IMG/VR virus record: IMGVR_UViG_3300006875_000163
Coordinates: 1-24,001 of that record
Length of the DNA: 24,001 nucleotides
Origin: a virus
Strand: one strand, 5' to 3'
Within the stretch, counting starts at the first letter, position 1, and the number at the start of each line of letters is the position of its first letter. A model generated the notes under the pieces. It was not told where the DNA came from. It did not search any database and saw only the letters and a list, made by a program, of their open reading frames with translations. Made by a program: the position numbers and the translations under genes. Below are positions 20,546-24,001 of the stretch, piece after piece.

Positions 20546-20729
20546 CTGGATTCTGTGGGCGAATAGCGCGGAGACTCTACATTTCCTCGCTTGGCTTTCG
20601 GAAGAACAAAACAAAAGGCTTAAAGCAGCAATGCACAAAGCCTGTTCTTCAATGCCCACGCAAGAAGATCTCCTTCGAGCAAAGACGTTCGAAGACATTA
20701 AACAACACATCGCAGAACTCACACAATAA
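20526..20729 (+). CDS. Small helical hypothetical protein (67 aa)
   Basis: It starts within the last 20 bases of the portal gene in another frame and ends 5 bases before the next ATG. The product (ANWILWANSAETLHFLAWLS onward) is helical, with an amphipathic tryptophan-rich N-terminus and a charged C-terminus (EDLLRAKTFEDIKQHIAELT). It may be a small head-assembly accessory. No family recognised. Confidence 0.7.
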   Translation: MQPSKANWILWANSAETLHFLAWLSEEQNKRLKAAMHKACSSMPTQEDLLRAKTFEDIKQHIAELTQ

Positions 20730-20734
20730 CTCCT

Positions 20735-21871
20735 ATGGACATCCCCGCTCCGACATCGGCGGCCTCTACGCCGTTCAACATCAACACCGGACCTTCCTCG
20801 GCGCCATTGCCTCCAGCGGCGCCAACGTCTTTGCCGAACGAAAACATCTCGTTTGACTTTGATGGCGAAGATTCTACGTCATTCGATGTCAACAAGCTTC
20901 TGCCTAAAGCGGAGGCAAAGCCCGCTGAGCAGCCCGTTGAGTCTCCTAAAGAAGAAACCCCGACCGACGAAGCAGATCCATTCGATCTTCCAAAAGATGT
21001 CACTGAGGCGATCAAGTCGACAAAGCCAAAGATTGAAGAAAAGTCTGAAGCGCCACAGAAGACTGAGACTACGCAGACGCAAAATCAACAAGGCCGCGAC
21101 TATAGCAACCTGCCCGATGAAGTCGTCTCTGTCCTGAAGAAGCTTCCCAATCAGACCTACAATGCCGTTCGTGATCAGTTGCCGAAGTGGTATGAAGCAT
21201 TCAAAAAGCAAGCTGAAATCCCCAAGCATTACACTCAGCATCCGGAAGCTTACAAACTCGACACGGGTTACAATCAGATCCAAGCCGAACTCGAAACAGA
21301 CCGTTTCGAAGTTGGCTCGCTGAAGAATGCTCTTGTGGCGCTCAAGCAGAATAAGCCCTTTGAGCTTCTCGAAGGCTATGATGCTGAAGGCAATCCTGTC
21401 TTTAAGACCATTCAGCCCTCGAAGAACGGCACGCATGATCCCGCGCTTGAGCTTGAGCTCACTGAAGCCTATCGTCGTGCCCAAGCGAACTACGAGAAGT
21501 CTTTCAACGGCTTTAAGACTTTTCCCGAGCGCTACAAAGCTAAGATCGCAGAGGAGCGAGAGTTCATCAATGGCAGCTTCAAAAAGATCTTCAAGGACAT
21601 TGATCCCGAGAAGCTCACGCCCGAAGAGCAGTCTTATGCGCCCTTGTTGCAGAAAATTATCCCCGATAGCGTGACCGCAGAGGATGCTCGCAAGATCGCC
21701 CACTACGCAATGGTCGGCAATCTGCGCATGGCTAAGGCGTTCCAAGCCTATATCGCCCAGCAGAAACAAAAGCCCGGCGTAATTCCTCCGCCGAGCGCTG
21801 GCCCAATGGGCAAATCCACAGGCGGCGATGACATTCCGCTCGGTGATAAGGAAATGTTTGGAGACGATTAA
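20735..21871 (+). CDS. Scaffold-like head assembly protein (378 aa)
   Basis: The gene lies between portal and major capsid, where scaffolds are usual. The first 130 residues are disordered and rich in Pro, Glu, Thr and Ser (PLPPAAPTSLPNENISFDFD; EAKPAEQPVESPKEETPTDE). The centre has mixed helices (LPNQTYNAVRDQLPKWYEAF) and a long helix (EEREFINGSFKKIFKDIDPE). The C-terminus is acidic and flexible. These are the usual features of phage scaffolds; there is no protease motif I recognise. The name is by position and composition. Confidence 0.7.
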   Translation: MDIPAPTSAASTPFNINTGPSSAPLPPAAPTSLPNENISFDFDGEDSTSFDVNKLLPKAEAKPAEQPVESPKEETPTDEADPFDLPKDVTEAIKSTKPKIEEKSEAPQKTETTQTQNQQGRDYSNLPDEVVSVLKKLPNQTYNAVRDQLPKWYEAFKKQAEIPKHYTQHPEAYKLDTGYNQIQAELETDRFEVGSLKNALVALKQNKPFELLEGYDAEGNPVFKTIQPSKNGTHDPALELELTEAYRRAQANYEKSFNGFKTFPERYKAKIAEEREFINGSFKKIFKDIDPEKLTPEEQSYAPLLQKIIPDSVTAEDARKIAHYAMVGNLRMAKAFQAYIAQQKQKPGVIPPPSAGPMGKSTGGDDIPLGDKEMFGDD

Positions 21872-21889
21872 ATCTTTACAAAATAAAGT

Positions 21890-21905
21890 CTGGCATATCG
21901 TTAGC
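21890..21905 (+). promoter_or_regulatory. Candidate sigma-54 promoter P4 (major capsid)
   Basis: CTGGCATATCGTTAGC has GG at 21892-21893 and GC at 21904-21905, exact spacing, followed by AAAA. It opens 20 bp after the scaffold stop and predicts a start near 21917, giving a 146-nt leader before the capsid ATG. A separate strong promoter for the capsid gene matches the need for several hundred copies per particle. Confidence 0.62.
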
Positions 21906-21916
21906 AAAACATCGAA

Positions 21917-22062
21917 TGTCAGACCGAATCTCCCAGAGAGATTCCGCTAGAAGCTCTGCTATCTAAGCGGTTACGGCTAGGACAGACCTAACCATTAACC
22001 GTTTGTGATGTCAGGGCTTTTTTGTTGTCCTGACGGATCAAACATCAAACGAAAGTATAACA
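21917..22062 (+). promoter_or_regulatory. Structured 146-nt leader of the capsid gene
   Basis: The predicted leader folds into stems at 21927-21932/21938-21943, 21944-21948/21966-21970, 21968-21973/21996-22001 (with 21978-21981/21987-21990 inside, alternative to the former) and 22010-22015/22029-22034, the last with a U-rich loop. Two of them are mutually exclusive. The structure could protect the message or control translation. The U-run lies in a loop and not after a stem, so it does not look like a simple terminator. Confidence 0.5.
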
Positions 22063-23361
22063 ATGCCAGCAACATGGGACTTGCCGCGTTCAAGCGGACT
22101 TTGGAATCAGCAAGACATCGCTAACTACAACCGCCTTCCGATCTGGATGGCGATCCAGCAGACCAAGAAGATGCAGATGTGGTCGCGCTGGAAGGACATG
22201 TTTCCCAAGATCAAGTGGAAACAGAACATGGGTGACATCCTGCAGGGTGTGATCGCGGAGAACTCCCCGATCGTCAATCAGGTTCATCGCCCGAAGAACA
22301 TCACCGAGCTGCCGCTCAAGACCGTAGCGAGCACTTGGGAGCGCACGAATCAGAGCCGCGTCAAGCGTCATAACTTCGAATCCCCGCAGTTTAACTTCCT
22401 GCCTTCGTTCCGCGATTTCCGCACGAAGCAGCTGAAGTTCGCCGCTGAGGATCTCTCGAAGCAGATTGCTGTCGGCTATGACTTCTTCACGCGTGACAAC
22501 GTGTTCCAGAACTCGCCGTTCGTGTACATCGTTGGCAACACCACCGCTGGTGAGTTGCCTCTGGTGAACGCCCCGGCTGCTCTGCCGACCGATACCAGCG
22601 CGATCAAGGACACCGCTTGGGTTGCCGCTGCGGCCGCCAAGATTGGTTCCGACGACAACGGTTTCCTTTCCTATCGGCAGATTCAGGCCGTCGCTTCCTA
22701 CGCGAAGAACTACCTGATGATCCCGCCGATGGAAGGTATGCAGAGCGGCGCCCCGGCTGACAATGAAATGTCGAAGGGTAAGTACGTTCTGCTCGGCGGT
22801 TCTGAGATCTATGAAGGTCTCGCTTTCGACACCCACGTGTTGAACACCAAGCCGCTGGCGATGAACCTCCTGAATAGCTCCTTTCAGGGCGCTATCGGGC
22901 CGAACATCATCTTCCGCGAAGAGTTCTATCCGCTGCGTTTCGCTGAGGATGGAACGATGCCCGCGCCTGAGATCGAGCTGTTGCTGCCTGACAGCGGCTA
23001 TTCGACCCCGAACGCCACTCGTCAGACCGTCATCAATCCCGCTTATGCGGCCGCTCCGATCGGCGTTGCGTTCCTCATCGGCTACAACGCCTATGAGCAG
23101 ATCGACGTGGGTCCGCCGCCCAGCGAGTTCACTGGCGCTTCGATCAACGGCAAGCGCTTCAACCAGCTCACTTGGAACGGCGAAGTTCGCCTGACCGACA
23201 ACGTGCTGGTCAACTATGGTTCGAATAACCTCGACACCAACAAGTACGGTGAGTTCCTGCAGCTGATCGCCGACACCGTGCTCGGCATCATCGGCAACAC
23301 TAACCGTAACGTCATACCCATCATCTATCGCCGCCAGATCGCCCCGTCGCTCTTCGTCTGA
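22063..23361 (+). CDS. Major capsid protein (432 aa)
   Basis: The order portal, small protein, scaffold, this gene and the usual capsid length support the call. The sequence (ANYNRLPIWMAIQQTKKMQM; KIKWKQNMGDILQGVIAENS) and its repeated loops with many Pro, Asn and Gly fit a HK97-fold or P22/N4-type capsid, but I cannot assign a subfamily. Codon usage changes clearly here: third positions are more often C or G and optimal-looking codons dominate, as for a highly expressed gene. The leader carries a moderate purine stretch (CGAAAG) before the ATG and the gene has its own promoter P4. Confidence 0.82.
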   Translation: MPATWDLPRSSGLWNQQDIANYNRLPIWMAIQQTKKMQMWSRWKDMFPKIKWKQNMGDILQGVIAENSPIVNQVHRPKNITELPLKTVASTWERTNQSRVKRHNFESPQFNFLPSFRDFRTKQLKFAAEDLSKQIAVGYDFFTRDNVFQNSPFVYIVGNTTAGELPLVNAPAALPTDTSAIKDTAWVAAAAAKIGSDDNGFLSYRQIQAVASYAKNYLMIPPMEGMQSGAPADNEMSKGKYVLLGGSEIYEGLAFDTHVLNTKPLAMNLLNSSFQGAIGPNIIFREEFYPLRFAEDGTMPAPEIELLLPDSGYSTPNATRQTVINPAYAAAPIGVAFLIGYNAYEQIDVGPPPSEFTGASINGKRFNQLTWNGEVRLTDNVLVNYGSNNLDTNKYGEFLQLIADTVLGIIGNTNRNVIPIIYRRQIAPSLFV

Positions 23362-23395
23362 TAGATAGCTACCGCAACAATTAACAAACAAAATA

Positions 23396-23887
23396 ATGAA
23401 GCAGTTCTTTAAGTACTTCGTTTCGTTCGTGGCGATGATCAGTCTGGTCTTCGCTGAAGTCGTGTCCGGTACGTTCACCAGCTCTATCGCTGTGCTGAGC
23501 ACTTCCGGTGTGTCCATCAGCAACTTCCAGGTTACTGATACCAGTGGCTCTGCGAACACCGTCATTCTCTATGATAATGACTCTGCCAGCAGCACCAATC
23601 GTATCTATGCCGCGTACACTGGCGTTACTCAGTACACCACCAATGTCGTGATGTCCTTCACGAACTTCACTGGTGTGGTGCAGAGCTACACCAACACTGT
23701 GCTGGCTACTGTCAACACTACTGTTGCTGCGTCGACTAATCAGGCTCGTCGCGTGTTTACGTTCACTGTGCCCGCTAACGGCACCGTGACCTTTACGCCG
23801 ACCTCGCCTCAAGGCACGACCTATGGTCTACAGTTGAAGGCGACTGGCGCTGGCGTGTATAACGCCAACATTCAGGCTTTGCCGTAA
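23396..23887 (+). CDS. Ser/Thr-rich beta protein with signal-like N-terminus (163 aa)
   Basis: The first 20 residues (MKQFFKYFVSFVAMISLVFA) look like a signal peptide with a basic start, hydrophobic core and a cleavage site after VFA. The remainder is almost wholly Thr, Ser, Val, Asn and Ala in beta-like alternation (ISNFQVTDTSGSANTVILYD; FTVPANGTVTFTPTSPQG). It directly follows the capsid gene by 34 bp and shares its codon bias, which suggests a head decoration or fibre-like structural role. A secretion signal on such a protein is unusual. The downstream terminator closes the capsid transcript. Confidence 0.7.
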   Translation: MKQFFKYFVSFVAMISLVFAEVVSGTFTSSIAVLSTSGVSISNFQVTDTSGSANTVILYDNDSASSTNRIYAAYTGVTQYTTNVVMSFTNFTGVVQSYTNTVLATVNTTVAASTNQARRVFTFTVPANGTVTFTPTSPQGTTYGLQLKATGAGVYNANIQALP

Positions 23888-23894
23888 CACAACC

Positions 23895-23924
23895 AGCCCA
23901 CTCGAAAGAGTGGGTTGCTTTTTG
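23895..23924 (+). terminator. Rho-independent terminator after the capsid pair
   Basis: CCCACTC pairs with GAGTGGG around a GAAA tetraloop (23897-23914), followed by TTGC and five T. It lies 8 bp after the stop of the 163-aa gene and ends the capsid transcription unit. Confidence 0.88.
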
Positions 23925-23961
23925 TTCTTTAAGGAGAATAAAGAGCAACCCAATCTATGAT

Positions 23962-23977
23962 TGGCAACCTGACAGCT
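23962..23977 (+). promoter_or_regulatory. Candidate sigma-54 promoter P5 (gene at right edge)
   Basis: TTGGCAACCTGACAGC has GG at 23964-23965 and GC at 23976-23977, exact spacing, with AGCTA at -12. The predicted start is 23989, 3 nt before the ATG at 23992, the same distance as for P3. The -24 box is one arm of the dyad CCAATC, 3 nt, GATTGG. It directly follows a terminator. Confidence 0.62.
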
Positions 23978-23991
23978 AAAATTCAAGGATA

Positions 23992-24001
23992 TGTCTAATC
24001 T
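23992..24001 (+). CDS. Start of next late gene, cut by right edge
   Basis: Only ATG TCT AAT C is in the window, so nothing can be said of the product. The ATG is inferred from promoter P5, the AAGGA just before it and the late-gene order; tail or connector proteins usually follow here. Confidence 0.45.

Noticed and set aside
22533-22547. Sigma-54-like TGGCAACACCACCGC
   Set aside because: The spacing fits but it is within the capsid coding sequence (VGNTTAG), far from any gene start. About three such matches per 24 kb on both strands are expected by chance.
22090-23565. Very long minus-strand open frame antisense to the capsid gene (491 codons)
   Set aside because: It is a shadow caused by the strong third-position G/C bias of the capsid gene; no start signal and a low-complexity Arg/Val/Asp/Leu-rich product.

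Overview
The window reads as part of a tailed double-stranded DNA phage (Caudoviricetes) or a prophage. The evidence is a head-packaging block (small and large terminase, portal, scaffold-like protein, major capsid protein), a recombination block, many tiny overlapping genes, and no recognisable cellular housekeeping genes. The host cannot be named. Genes at the front of transcripts mostly have A-rich leaders without a Shine-Dalgarno sequence (only a few clear exceptions), which would fit hosts such as Bacteroidota, but this is weak evidence.

Layout. Positions 1-13,636 hold a tightly packed minus-strand block. From promoter-proximal to distal it contains: a short cluster of small genes with zinc-ribbon and basic proteins (13,636-12,187); a terminator; a single 215-aa gene framed by its own promoter and terminator (11,992-11,345); then one long operon that begins with an rpoN-like sigma-54 gene (11,153) and runs leftward through an SF2 helicase, an HTH/coiled-coil protein, a sigma-54 activator ATPase (5,782-4,937), a pyrimidine-dimer glycosylase-like protein, a lysozyme-like transglycosylase, a Cas4/AddB-like Fe-S nuclease and a Sak4/RecA-like ATPase. 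Positions 13,640-16,100 are a mostly non-coding control region. It is rich in hairpins and contains DnaA-box-like sites, 11-bp iterons, an AT-rich tract and a nine-unit 15-bp tandem repeat. It also encloses one small Xre-like gene flanked by a 22-bp inverted repeat. Positions 16,107-24,001 form the plus-strand late block.

The main discovery candidate is a phage-encoded sigma-54 transcription circuit. The phage carries both a near-complete sigma-54 (region I, core-binding/DNA-binding regions and an RpoN box) and a bacterial enhancer-binding-type AAA+ ATPase with an intact GAFTGA motif. I found six -24/-12 type promoters (TTGGC or CTGGC, then GC at the exact sigma-54 spacing) in intergenic positions and in the right orientation. 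They lie before the rpoN operon itself, before the 215-aa gene, before the gene at the left edge, before the terminases, before the major capsid gene, and before the gene at the right edge. This suggests a self-amplifying, ATP-gated switch that takes over from the host sigma factor and turns on late genes.

The activator lacks a DNA-binding domain. A small HTH/coiled-coil protein two genes upstream in the same translationally coupled cluster could supply DNA binding, and the 15-bp repeats 120-255 bp upstream of the terminase promoter start could be the enhancer. Further candidates are a large structured RNA or replication origin at 13.64-14.6 kb and a compact three-way-junction RNA at 2.1 kb.
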